Shown here: piece by piece, positions 26,567 through 34,032 of the stretch
Position numbering within the stretch: position 1 is the stretch's first letter
Layout: each line of letters starts with the position of its first letter
Source of the DNA: Neobacillus endophyticus
GTDB lineage: Bacteria > Bacillota > Bacilli > Bacillales > Cytobacillaceae
DNA length: 64,000 bases
Direction: 5' to 3'
NCBI RefSeq assembly: GCF_013248975.1
Contig: NZ_JABRWH010000001.1
Span: forward strand, 4,608,001-4,672,000
Translations under genes and position numbers: made by a program
The notes under the pieces: model-generated
Seen by the model: only the letters and a program-made list of their open reading frames with translations
Database searches by the model: none
Told to the model about the DNA's origin: nothing

Positions 26567-27355
26567 TCAAATCCGGAGCAGAACCATCGTTATATCATCT
26601 TTTTGGTTCATTCCATTTGAAAATTGGTAAACCGACTGAACCACCGCCTGCTCCAATTGCTGGACGCTTTTCCCTTCATTTTCGAGCAAAATCTTCTTTA
26701 GGCGTTCACGGGTAAACTGTTCTCCCGCTTGATTCTGTGCCTCTATAATCCCATCTGTATAAAATAAAACATACTGATTTGGCGCTATACGGACCTGCTT
26801 CTCTTCGTAAATTTGATTAGGCAGGCCGCCAAGCATCACCCCGCTGACTTTCGGAAGCTCTGATACTTGATTTCCTCCTAAGAGAATCGGAAGAGGATGA
26901 CCGGCATTAGCAAACGTCAACGTCCCTTGTTTTGGGTCCCAATCCGCACAAAGTAATGTGACAAATGAACGTAAAGCACGGAAATCTTTGTATAATGCCT
27001 TGTTCATGGCTGTTAACGTATCCCCTGGTCCGCCAGTACTTTGAGCGGCACTCCGGAAGGCTCCCCTTGTTAAAATCATTAACATCGCAGCAGGGATTCC
27101 CTTCCCCATCACATCTCCAATCACCATTCGAATTCTCCCATCGACCAATGGATAGAAGTCGAAATAGTCCCCACCAATCAATCTCGCCGGGATGGAGGTA
27201 CCGGTCAGCTCACATGCGACCAACTTAGGAATTTCAGCATTTAGAAGCTTAGTTTGGATATTTCTTGCTAAATTAATTTCTCTTTTCAACATTTTTAATT
27301 CTTCAAAAATCTCGGTATCATCATATTGAGAAGAGACATGGTCTTGAAGAGTCAA
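26567..27355 (-). CDS. PP2C-type (SpoIIE/RsbU) phosphatase
   Basis: 262 aa, TTG start with GGAGGG seven bases upstream, abutting the preceding STAS stop. An N-terminal helix (EIFEELKMLKREINLARNIQTKLL, residues 15-38) is the linker normally found before RsbU-type phosphatase domains. Metal-binding motifs are GGDYFDF (61-67), GDVMGKGIPAAM (80-91), FANAGHP, FYTDGIIEA and DDITMVLL, so the Mn2+ site looks intact. It should dephosphorylate the STAS proteins encoded before and after it. No sensor domain is attached, so the input must come from the linker helix or partners such as the FapA-like protein. Confidence 0.92.
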   Translation of the reverse strand: MTLQDHVSSQYDDTEIFEELKMLKREINLARNIQTKLLNAEIPKLVACELTGTSIPARLIGGDYFDFYPLVDGRIRMVIGDVMGKGIPAAMLMILTRGAFRSAAQSTGGPGDTLTAMNKALYKDFRALRSFVTLLCADWDPKQGTLTFANAGHPLPILLGGNQVSELPKVSGVMLGGLPNQIYEEKQVRIAPNQYVLFYTDGIIEAQNQAGEQFTRERLKKILLENEGKSVQQLEQAVVQSVYQFSNGMNQKDDITMVLLRI

Positions 27356-27676
27356 CTAAGCTCCCTCCTTTTTTAAAGCCTCTAAGATCCGGAACACCCC
27401 AAGCATCTCAAATATTTCCTTTATATCCTCATTCATTCCCTCGAACCTAATCGTGAAGTTTTTTTCCTGGGAAAGATAAATTAATTCCACGATGGCTCCA
27501 ATACCCGTAGAGTCAACAAATTCGAGATGTGAAAAATCCAGCAGTAAGGAGGAAAAGGTTGAAGGTAATTGTTCCATTTGAGCATGAAAAGCATCCATTG
27601 TCGCAATATCCATAACCCCATTAATTCGAATGACAACCTGTTTTTGATTCGACTGAATGTCTAAGCGTAACTCCAA
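27356..27676 (-). CDS. STAS-domain anti-sigma factor antagonist (first copy)
   Basis: 106 aa from TTG at 27676 preceded by GGGGGAT. STAS fold with phosphorylation loop FSHLEFVDSTGIGAIVEL (Ser of DSTG) and final helix EIFEMLGVFRILEALKK. First gene of the four-gene operon STAS / PP2C / DUF342 / STAS. It is divergent from the PilZ pseudogene and shares its intergenic region. The two STAS copies differ, so they may serve different partners. Confidence 0.88.
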   Translation of the reverse strand: MELRLDIQSNQKQVVIRINGVMDIATMDAFHAQMEQLPSTFSSLLLDFSHLEFVDSTGIGAIVELIYLSQEKNFTIRFEGMNEDIKEIFEMLGVFRILEALKKEGA

Positions 27677-27750
27677 TTTAATCCCCCCTTGACTATCATT
27701 ACACAAAATGAAAGCCCTTTTAAAATTACCTTCATTTTAAAAAAATTGTC

Positions 27751-27779
27751 TTGTACTATCCTCTTGCTACCATTAAAAT
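27751..27779 (+). promoter_or_regulatory. SigA-type promoter for the PilZ gene
   Basis: TTGTAC (27751-27756), 17 bases, TAAAAT (27774-27779), about 70 bases upstream of the PilZ start. Confidence 0.5.
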
Positions 27780-27846
27780 AAGAGTAATCCACGGGGCTTT
27801 CCTACCAGATTATCGTTTCACTACATCTTTTGAGAGGAGTTTGCGT

Positions 27847-28115
27847 ATGAGTATTGAACGACGCCAATATGGGAGAGTAGACTTCGAAAATTCCATCCAA
27901 TTGATGATTTTAGAGCCCGTCCTCAAAAAGCAGAGCTGGAAGACGCCAGCTTCAACGGATTAAAAATTGTGACAGAATTAAATGTGGATCTCGAAACCAT
28001 CCTAATCTGCCAAAACATTGAATTAGAAAATAATATTCCATTTAAAGCAAGAATCATCTGGAAAAAAAGTTTAGAAAACGGACATTTTCAATATGGTATG
28101 CAAATACAAGAATAA
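27847..28115 (+). pseudogene. PilZ-domain protein, frameshifted
   Basis: ATG after GAGAGGAG; the N-terminus MSIERRQYGRVDFENSIQLMI contains the c-di-GMP-binding RxxxR (RQYGR). After LMIL the frame is lost to LEPVLKKQ and a stop at 27963. One frame over it continues ARPQKAELEDASFNGLKI, with the PilZ D/N-x-S-x-x-G motif, VTELNVDLETILICQ and FQYGMQIQE to TAA at 28113. One missing base near 27910 explains it. An intact form would be a ~90-aa single-domain c-di-GMP receptor. It may still work if slippage occurs; probably lost. Confidence 0.75.
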
Positions 28116-28133
28116 GATATCAGGTATTCTGTT

Positions 28134-28186
28134 AAGAGGGGAATAATCGGAGGCTATTGAAGCCCTACGGTATAGATTCCCCTCTT
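28134..28186. terminator. bidirectional terminator between PilZ and HD-GYP genes
   Basis: AAGAGGGGAAT (28134-28144) pairs perfectly with ATTCCCCTCTT (28176-28186), followed by TTATTATG; serves the two converging transcripts. Confidence 0.8.
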
Positions 28187-28198
28187 TTATTATGTGCG

Positions 28199-30226
28199 TT
28201 ATTTTTCCAATAGTCTGAACTCAATTAATATAGAAGTTCCCTCTGGCGATGTAAAAATTTGTACGCCATCGGAAAAGCTGGCAATCATTTTAAACCCTTT
28301 CCCCAACGAACGCTTACTGGAGTAACCGGATATTAAGATTGTTTTTGGAATTTCATGAAGCGGGATTCCCGATCCTTTATCCGAAATCAGAAATTGCAGC
28401 TCTTGATCACGTTGGTAAACGGAGAATTTCCCCTTTGTTGCATGTTTGAGAACATTTGTCACGGCTTCTGACACCGCGACTTGAACTTTCATCGACTGTA
28501 ATTCAGTTGGATATTGCTCTAGTGCTTTTGTGGTTAATTCCCTGCACTTCGAGACATCCGATGTATTATGAATAGGAATGTCCGCAATCCAAGTACCGAA
28601 TTGCTCTTCCAGCTTTGCTTGGGAAGATAGAAGTTTAATTTTCCCTTCAGATAGCGTTTCGATGACGTCTACATAGGACTCCAAAATATTGCGCTCCAAA
28701 TTCTTTCTAAAAGCAAGGTATGGAGACAGATCATGCACAAATATTGTAACCTCTCCGTTTTTCAGGGATTGGGCGTGAACATCCAGCGTGAGGTTATCAC
28801 GACGGATGGTTTCATGAACTGGTTTGTTCTGCTCTAAAGCAGTCTCCGCTAGTTTGCGCAGTATATGGTCTGAAATTTCATCCTTCGGCGATCGAATCTG
28901 GCCATTCTGGACTTGAATAAAGTAAGATTCCCCAATACTTGAGTAGGAATCATCGGAAAATTGCGTTTCTGTGAAATCATTTAGCGGTAATTCTTCACGA
29001 CGGAAAAGGTCCCGAAGCTCCTCAACCAGCATTTCAATATGACTCAATTCCACTTTTTCCACTAATTTAGGGTCCAACACCGTCCCTGATTTTTCTTGAA
29101 GTAATTTAAAAATCGTTTCCGCATCATCATGACGCGTTAGAATGAAATCTAGTTCATCGGCTATAGCAATAATGCGGGCCCCTAATGGAATTTGTTCTCC
29201 TGATAACCCTTTTGGGAAACCCTTTCCATCCCAACGCTCGTGGTGATAAAGAATCCAATCGGAAAATTCACTTTTCGAAAACATCGTTTTGACGATTTCA
29301 ACAGCCTTTTCAGGATGTCTTTGGTACTCTCGTTCCTCTGATAAAGTTAAGTCCCCGCGTTTTCGAAAAATATAGGTGGGAAGTAACGCTTTTCCAATAT
29401 CATGTATAATCGCAGCCTGAATTAAATCTTTTCTATTACTTTTTGGAAAATCCAGATCTACCAAAAGAAACTCGCAAATGGCCCCTACCCGATTACCATG
29501 CCCGGCCAAACTGGGGGTAATACGGCCTTCAAGAACTTGAATAAAAGCTTTGGAAGATGAATTCCTCAGTGAAAGCTGTTTTGTGTATTCTTTGGAAAAA
29601 AAGATGACAATAAGTAAGAAAAATAGGGTGTATAACACGGTAATGATGATTTCTTTGTTCGTTTTCTGGATCAGCAAGGTCGGAATAACAATAGAATACA
29701 CACCGATGGGAATCAACAGCTCTCTTAATTGCTGTTTGAAGGAGGCAAATAATTTCCGATTGGCTGTCAATTTTTGTATGATTTCTAACAGGGCTATATT
29801 CACCACTTCATAGAGGAAAGCCAAAATAGCAACCGCTATAATCATCTTCATTCCTTGGGTCATTTTCCAAACAGACAATGCAGCCAGCATGGAAATCGTG
29901 TACATTCCCACATTTACAATCAAACGAAATAGAGGAATCTTTACTTTTTTCAAAATCTTTATAAAAAGGGAAGCCAAACCGATGGTGATGGCCAATACTG
30001 CATATGGAATACCAAAGTGCAATAGCACAAACAAAACGCCAATACTTCCGGCTTCAAATTGATCTCCGCTAGGCAATTGAATCGGAAAGATCTCCAGAAT
30101 AACCGTGATCGCCACAACGAAAAGATAGATTGATAGTTGATGGACCGATATGGCTGTCAATGAATACAATAACGCTCCGATCCCTATGGAAAACAGAATA
30201 ATGGTAAACCAGTTGACCAATCTCAT
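28199..30226 (-). CDS. membrane HD-GYP / HATPase fusion protein
   Basis: 675 aa. The N-terminus (about 1-215) has roughly seven membrane helices of the kind found in MASE-type sensors. HD-GYP at about 225-410 has HGNRVGAICE, HDIGK (H275, D276), HHERWDGKGFPKG (H328, H329; GFP in place of GYP) and RIIAIADELD, so the metal ligands for c-di-GMP phosphodiesterase are mostly present. A PAS-like region follows (430-510). Residues about 575-672 are a HATPase_c domain of the RsbT/SpoIIAB type: VSEAVTNVLKHA (N-box, E587/N591), ISDKGSGI (G1), RSLGKGFKMI (G2). This fusion would join c-di-GMP turnover to a partner-switch kinase. It overlaps the DUF5317 gene by 4 bases. The STAS/PP2C operon lies just beyond the convergent terminator. 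Confidence 0.85.
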   Translation of the reverse strand: MRLVNWFTIILFSIGIGALLYSLTAISVHQLSIYLFVVAITVILEIFPIQLPSGDQFEAGSIGVLFVLLHFGIPYAVLAITIGLASLFIKILKKVKIPLFRLIVNVGMYTISMLAALSVWKMTQGMKMIIAVAILAFLYEVVNIALLEIIQKLTANRKLFASFKQQLRELLIPIGVYSIVIPTLLIQKTNKEIIITVLYTLFFLLIVIFFSKEYTKQLSLRNSSSKAFIQVLEGRITPSLAGHGNRVGAICEFLLVDLDFPKSNRKDLIQAAIIHDIGKALLPTYIFRKRGDLTLSEEREYQRHPEKAVEIVKTMFSKSEFSDWILYHHERWDGKGFPKGLSGEQIPLGARIIAIADELDFILTRHDDAETIFKLLQEKSGTVLDPKLVEKVELSHIEMLVEELRDLFRREELPLNDFTETQFSDDSYSSIGESYFIQVQNGQIRSPKDEISDHILRKLAETALEQNKPVHETIRRDNLTLDVHAQSLKNGEVTIFVHDLSPYLAFRKNLERNILESYVDVIETLSEGKIKLLSSQAKLEEQFGTWIADIPIHNTSDVSKCRELTTKALEQYPTELQSMKVQVAVSEAVTNVLKHATKGKFSVYQRDQELQFLISDKGSGIPLHEIPKTILISGYSSKRSLGKGFKMIASFSDGVQIFTSPEGTSILIEFRLLEK

Positions 30227-30747
30227 TTGCCCTCATCCTGATCGATTCGTTTTTCAGAGTGTTTGATTATAAGTATAGCAATCCCTATTCCCGCCAAAAT
30301 ATCCCCAGGACTTAGTGCATACCTGATCACCGGAATCCAATCTCCAAGAATCCAATACACGGAATCACCCATTAGGTGATGACGGGCATCGGTGGCAAAC
30401 GAAACACCTGCCTGTCCTGTCAGCTGGAGAGCTTTTTTGGAAACTGGCATTGTTCCTCCATTTAAAAGCAGCGCAATTAAATTCAAGGATGCTCCTATAC
30501 AAATCCACTTCACACCGGGAATCCTTCTATTGATATACAGCCCGAAAATAACGCCGATAAACGTTAAAACGAAGACCCATACTATTTTTTCCCTTGTTTC
30601 CAACGTGACATACGATAAAACAATCTGTGCCCCAAAGCTTAACAGAATGATAAGAGGCCATTTAAATGAAATATTTCGAACAAATAGAAACGGATTTCGT
30701 TTTAGGAAAAACGCGATGAGAAAAGCGATAATAACGAAAAATACCAT
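30223..30747 (-). CDS. DUF5317 family membrane protein
   Basis: 174 aa, five hydrophobic segments. Family features are visible: the NGGTMPVS motif after the third segment, a His pair (DARHHLM), DWIPV and the SPGDILAGIGIAI stretch. AAAGGGG precedes the ATG. The 4-base overlap with the HD-GYP fusion gene shows translational coupling, so the two membrane proteins probably act together. A stem-loop and the 28-aa peptide gene precede it on the same strand. Function of DUF5317 is not established. Confidence 0.85.
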   Translation of the reverse strand: MVFFVIIAFLIAFFLKRNPFLFVRNISFKWPLIILLSFGAQIVLSYVTLETREKIVWVFVLTFIGVIFGLYINRRIPGVKWICIGASLNLIALLLNGGTMPVSKKALQLTGQAGVSFATDARHHLMGDSVYWILGDWIPVIRYALSPGDILAGIGIAILIIKHSEKRIDQDEGK

Positions 30748-30776
30748 TTGAATGGCCCCTTTCTTTGATAAAAATA

Positions 30777-30811
30777 AAGAAAACCAGGTGATCTCTCACC
30801 CAGTTTTCTTG
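30777..30811 (-). terminator. stem-loop between the small peptide and DUF5317 genes
   Basis: AAGAAAACCAGGTGA and TCACCCAGTTTTCTT form a 15-bp stem with two mismatches and loop TCTC. On the minus strand a weak U-rich tail follows, so it may reduce, rather than stop, read-through into the membrane protein genes or protect the peptide mRNA. Confidence 0.5.
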
Positions 30812-30820
30812 TAACGATAA

Positions 30821-30907
30821 CTAAATCCATGGGCGACCGATAATTGGAGCTAAAGCAGCAGCAACAACTGCGCTGATAGCTAAGATACTTTTTATGCGAG
30901 CTTTCAT
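30821..30907 (-). CDS. 28-aa peptide, possible signalling or membrane peptide
   Basis: ATG at 30907 has GGGGGTG eight bases upstream, one of the best ribosome sites in the region. The peptide starts MKARIK, has a hydrophobic Ala/Val core, and ends APIIGRPWI. The basic start, hydrophobic middle and short polar end are like a signal-peptide-derived pheromone or a small membrane protein. It sits between a c-di-GMP riboswitch/terminator and the DUF5317-HD-GYP genes, so its expression should depend on c-di-GMP. No homologue is known to me. Coding status rests on the ribosome site, position and hydrophobic pattern. Confidence 0.65.
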   Translation of the reverse strand: MKARIKSILAISAVVAAALAPIIGRPWI

Positions 30908-30971
30908 CTGTTTCACCCCCTTTTCAGTTAAAACTAAATTTTCATAGGTCTAAATACCTATTAAATAGAGT

Positions 30972-31006
30972 AAAAAAATCCACCTCTGAAAAAGAGGTGG
31001 ATTTTT
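30972..31006 (-). terminator. intrinsic terminator of the riboswitch
   Basis: AATCCACCTCT and AGAGGTGGATT form a perfect 11-bp stem (30977-31003) with T7 on the minus strand. It follows the aptamer by about 20 bases, so it is the likely expression platform. Confidence 0.8.
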
Positions 31007-31021
31007 GGTTTAGCTCCCTCT

Positions 31022-31105
31022 TTTTCGGCAACCGGCTGCCTTGACTAATGCGTTTTAGGCCCTTGGCTTTGCGTCCCTACTTTTCAATAGGTTTGCCTTT
31101 ATCGT
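31022..31105 (-). promoter_or_regulatory. cyclic-di-GMP-I (GEMM) riboswitch
   Basis: On the minus strand, in order: GGCAAACC, a GAAA-type loop, GGGACGCAAAGCC, GGGCCTAA and a final GGCAGCCGGTTGCCG stem. These are the diagnostic GEMM-I elements, including the tetraloop/receptor and the conserved A and G ligand contacts. Binds c-di-GMP. It lies 115-200 bases upstream of the 28-aa peptide, with an intrinsic terminator between, so it probably controls transcription of the peptide, DUF5317 and HD-GYP fusion genes. Whether ligand turns it on or off cannot be told from the sequence. Confidence 0.93.
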
Positions 31106-31131
31106 AAGATTTGTGATCTGTTATTACTATA

Positions 31132-31160
31132 ATAATATAATACTATTGACACAGTCGCAA
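31132..31160 (-). promoter_or_regulatory. SigA-type promoter for the riboswitch operon
   Basis: Minus strand TTGCGA (31160-31155), 17 bases, TATTAT (31137-31132). Start of transcription would fall about 15-20 bases before the aptamer. Confidence 0.6.
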
Positions 31161-31409
31161 CGTTATTTTCTAAAATTACCGCATGTTTTTTTTGCTAAAA
31201 ACGTTAATATTTCCCTATTTCTTATTATCTTAGTAGAAACTAGAATAAGGGATTTTTCTATCATTAGAAATAATTTGATGTTACGGAAAGTATCATTACA
31301 TCCAATTTGTATCAGCACATGAGAGCATTTGATTTTTTGAAATATAGGTGAAATTTGAAAGGCAATACTTGAATAACTGAAGAATAGATAAGACTTGTTC
31401 AATTAAATT

Positions 31410-31449
31410 GCCCTAAAACCAAAGACCAAGTAAATCGATTAATTAGGGC
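31410..31449 (-). terminator. weak stem-loop
   Basis: GCCCTAA (31410-31416) pairs with TTAGGGC (31443-31449), just after the stop of the minus-strand frame at 31458. From 31161 to 31409 I see no gene. Confidence 0.3.
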
Positions 31450-31457
31450 AGTTGTAT

Positions 31458-31700
31458 TCAGGCTTGACAATAACATTTATAAAGCTTTTTCTTCATATTT
31501 TCCAAATGGACAAATTGTTGGGTCTGCTTAATTGAAAATGAAACGCAAGCTATACACTTATCTAAAAAAGATTTTGAGAAATGGCTAAAATTACAGCATA
31601 AACTAACGACTGCAGCAGTTTCAAAAATGTCCTTTTTTATTAGCATGAGAGAATAATTGACCGCCTCAAGGATGGATTTGTTTTTTTGAAAATTCTTCAT
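31458..31700 (-). CDS. hypothetical protein with duplicated leader (possibly decayed)
   Basis: 80-residue frame, Lys/Phe/Cys-rich, starting MKNFQKNKSILEAVNYSLMLIKKD. Its upstream 150 bases are a near copy of the leader of the gene at 32359-32568, including the spaced GTTTAA ... GAGTAC promoter-like pair, but the second box departs from the SigB consensus. The coding part is not similar to the other gene, so this may be an unrelated or broken product. Confidence 0.3.
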   Translation of the reverse strand: MKNFQKNKSILEAVNYSLMLIKKDIFETAAVVSLCCNFSHFSKSFLDKCIACVSFSIKQTQQFVHLENMKKKLYKCYCQA

Positions 31701-31860
31701 TTACTAAACAACCTTTCGAAGAAACCAGCTTTTTTATAAAAAAGGTGGCTTTGCAAGCTAAATCTGTACTCAAACAGTATAATTTTTAAACTTTAGTACA
31801 TAATGGGAACTGCCAAGAAGAATCTTGGCCGTTGTTACAGTCCATCCTTGGTGTTAGATT
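31701..31860 (-). repeat. duplicated leader, copy A (degenerate)
   Basis: About 80-90% like 32569-32725. Shared pieces: GACTGTAACA, CCAAGA/TCTTGG hairpin, GCAGTT, TTATGTACTAAAGTTTAA, AGCTTGCAAAGCCAC and GGTTGTTTAGTAA before ATG. Promoter boxes here are GTTTAA-N14-GAGTAC. Confidence 0.7.
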
Positions 31861-31992
31861 TAAAAAAAGGTAATATTTTATACTCCTGTTGAACACATTA
31901 AGAATAAATTCCTTTTTAGAATTTGTTTATTTTAATTTTTTGCCATTCTGAAATATTTCAGGATGGCTCTTTTTACAAATGGATTGTTAGTT

Positions 31993-32192
31993 TTATTTAA
32001 AATAGTTCCATTTGAAATCTACGGATAGGATTCCGACGGGATCCTCATTCATAACAGGTAAACTTTTAGTGGCTAACTCAGGCTTGCGAAAACAAATTAA
32101 ATCCTTGTAGTAGCCAAACATCTTACAAATCTCAGGTCTTACAGAATGAATACCACATAAGACCCCCTCTCTTATACCAATAAGTACAGGGT
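31993..32192 (-). pseudogene. C-terminal fragment of a YkgJ-like cysteine-cluster protein
   Basis: The minus strand reads VLIGIREGVLCGIHSVRPEIC, then KMFGYYKDLICF ... MNEDPVGILSVDFKWNYFK-stop. The C-x-IH-VRPEIC-MFG motif is the end of the YkgJ metal-binding cluster. The N-terminal Cys residues are missing, replaced by a hairpin region, so this is a truncated remnant. Confidence 0.5.
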
Positions 32193-32206
32193 TCCTATGT
32201 GGTATC
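32148..32206 (+). terminator. inverted repeat, possible terminator
   Basis: ATACCACATA (32148-32157) pairs perfectly with TATGTGGTAT (32197-32206), followed by CTTTTTT. It overlaps the YkgJ-like remnant. Confidence 0.4.
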
Positions 32207-32358
32207 TTTTTTATGTTTTAATCACAGGATTGCTGATGTAGTTCGCCAGATCATTTGACCAAAGATCACTGGGGTTCATTGGAGACGAGCTTTATTTATA
32301 TGCTTAGCGTTGTAAATTCGCGAAATGAGGGGGTGCTACCCCTATAACTATAGAAACC

Positions 32359-32568
32359 TTATTCATTTAGCAAATTAATTACGTTTGCCCTAAGATCTTC
32401 CGAGACGTCTAATTGATATTCTTCAAGCTTATTCGTTCTTTGATAAATATCTAAGCGCCCAAGCAAGCCATCAACTGTTTTAAAATGATTTTTGAAGCCT
32501 GTTCCAAACTCATTTACTCGCTCGATAATAAACTCTCCATCTTCTTTATAAATTAGTAATTTCTTCAT
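32359..32568 (-). CDS. hypothetical small protein under a SigB-type promoter
   Basis: 69 aa: MKKLLIYKEDGEFIIERVNE, then FKNHFKTVDGLLGRLDIYQR and an acidic C-terminal helix. GGGAGG precedes the ATG. Small, soluble, no family recognised. A well-spaced GTTTAA-N14-GGGTAT SigB-type promoter at 32634-32659 would place it in the general stress regulon (inference from promoter only). The leader is shared with the frame at 31458-31700. Confidence 0.55.
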   Translation of the reverse strand: MKKLLIYKEDGEFIIERVNEFGTGFKNHFKTVDGLLGRLDIYQRTNKLEEYQLDVSEDLRANVINLLNE

Positions 32569-32725
32569 TTACTAAACAACCTCCCAAAGAAAACAGCTTT
32601 ATTCTAAAAAAAGTGGCTTTGCAAGCTAAATCTATACCCAAACAGTATAATTTTTAAACTTTAGTACATAATACGAACTGCCAAGAAGCATCTTGGTCGA
32701 TGTTACAGTCTATCCTTAACGGTTC
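32569..32725 (-). repeat. duplicated leader, copy B
   Basis: Partner of 31701-31860; carries the better promoter and ribosome site, so probably the source copy. Confidence 0.7.
32634..32659 (-). promoter_or_regulatory. SigB-type promoter
   Basis: Minus strand GTTTAA (32659-32654), 14 bases, GGGTAT (32639-32634). This matches the B. subtilis SigB consensus GTTTAA-N12-15-GGGWAW. Predicted transcription start is about 57 bases before the ATG. Confidence 0.65.
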
Positions 32726-32893
32726 CCAAGGATGGATTTTTTTATGTTTCTATTTTGTATAATTCACCGGTTTTCCTTCTTAAAATCACACAAAAAATCC
32801 AGGAAATTCAACGTTTTTCATTGATATTCCTGGCTTTATGTAAATTTGCTTAAATACTACTTTTGTAAAACTCGTTAAAATAGAAATTCTTCT

Positions 32894-33325
32894 CTATTCT
32901 CTTACTAAGATATTTACAATTTGGCGATAAAAAGGGAAAAACAGACGATTCGGTTCATCATCCTCTAGAATGTGAATTAAAATAGAACGAACTTTTTCAG
33001 TATTTTTTTCTTCGATTGCTTCCCACACTTCTGTCAAACTGTAAAAATGGCAACGATTAAATACTCTCACTTTTTCAACACATTCTTCTTGAAAAAAAAT
33101 ATTGGCCATTTTAAACGACCGGAAGAGAAAATCTGCAACTTCATGTACCTTATGGATTAATCCTTCTAAAGACTGCTGCTTAATAACAGAAATAGCTTCA
33201 TCCACTATTGGTTTGTATACATCTAGATGACGATCAACATCTTCATTCAATTCCTCATCTATTAGTCTTGTCAAACAATCAGCGATTAGAAAATCATAAT
33301 CTTGTTTTAGGTTAAATTCGCTCAT
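32894..33325 (-). CDS. hypothetical helical protein
   Basis: 143 aa from ATG at 33325 with AAGGAGATG upstream; a longer frame to 33379 lacks a site. Mostly helical and acidic (DYDFLIADCLTRLIDEELNEDVDRHLDVYKPIVDEAI), no membrane segment, no catalytic motif. A 7-bp dyad lies about 40-55 bases upstream of the start. Not recognised. Confidence 0.5.
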   Translation of the reverse strand: MSEFNLKQDYDFLIADCLTRLIDEELNEDVDRHLDVYKPIVDEAISVIKQQSLEGLIHKVHEVADFLFRSFKMANIFFQEECVEKVRVFNRCHFYSLTEVWEAIEEKNTEKVRSILIHILEDDEPNRLFFPFYRQIVNILVRE

Positions 33326-33362
33326 TTTCTCATCTCCTTTGTTTATAATAGCGCTTGTTGCT

Positions 33363-33380
33363 ATTGGAAAAAATTCCAAT
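33363..33380. promoter_or_regulatory. 18-bp dyad
   Basis: ATTGGAA-AAAA-TTCCAAT, 38 bases upstream of the helical protein gene; possible operator. Confidence 0.3.
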
Positions 33381-34032
33381 TTATATATATTCCTGATTTT
33401 CAGAACAATTCCTGCCTATCTTTTCAGCATTTTGTTGGCAGGCAGCGCTAAATGTGCTCCGTTTTCCGTTCCATCTTAATTTACACCTATTTTGCAAGTA
33501 TTATTTTTTTCGTAATATTGCTGCCGATTTATTGAAAATATGGTTATTTCGAAAGCACTCATTTAAGCAGGTTTTTGATCTATTGTTAGCTTCTAATGGT
33601 CCTGCCCGTTTGTGTAGTAAGTATCGTTTCACAAATATGAATAAATATTAGTGTTTATACAGGTTTACCCTTTAGTAATGATTCATAAATATTTATAATC
33701 ATACTGCCAAAATATACATCCGTTAATTACCAGAAACATAAAAAAGCGCCTGTTGAACTAACACACTCCGTTAATTGTTAGCAGGAATTACAAAGAAAAC
33801 CGTATGCTTTACATTACATACAGCATTCTTTATTTAATTTAACATAGTCAAAAAATCCGAGTGAAGTAGAGTAAAAATCCCCTTGCTCAGATTGAGAGGG
33901 CTTTTTGTCTTTATTGGTTTTCGTTTATCGGTGGTTGAAGTATAAAAGGAATCACCTGATGAATCTGATTAATAAATGCAATTACAATAATTCCTGTAGT
34001 CATCAAGAATATCGCCGATTGGAATAGCTTCG
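33381..34032. other. intergenic; repeat tail and terminator
   Basis: Contains a weak repeat match (GCGCCTGTTGAACTAACACA, near 33746). A stem-loop at about 33876-33912 (CCCTCTCA / TGAGCAAGGGG on the minus strand, then T5) would terminate the liv operon. No gene seen. Confidence 0.45.

Noticed and set aside
31701..31860. Second riboswitch in the duplicated leader (CTTGCAAAGCCAC)
   Set aside because: Only a short likeness to the GEMM 3' stem; the conserved GGCAAACC and GGGACGCAAAGCC elements are missing, and the SigB-type promoter explains the conservation better.
33454..33651. 65-codon plus-strand frame
   Set aside because: No ribosome site and no similarity; lies in intergenic repeat-like DNA.
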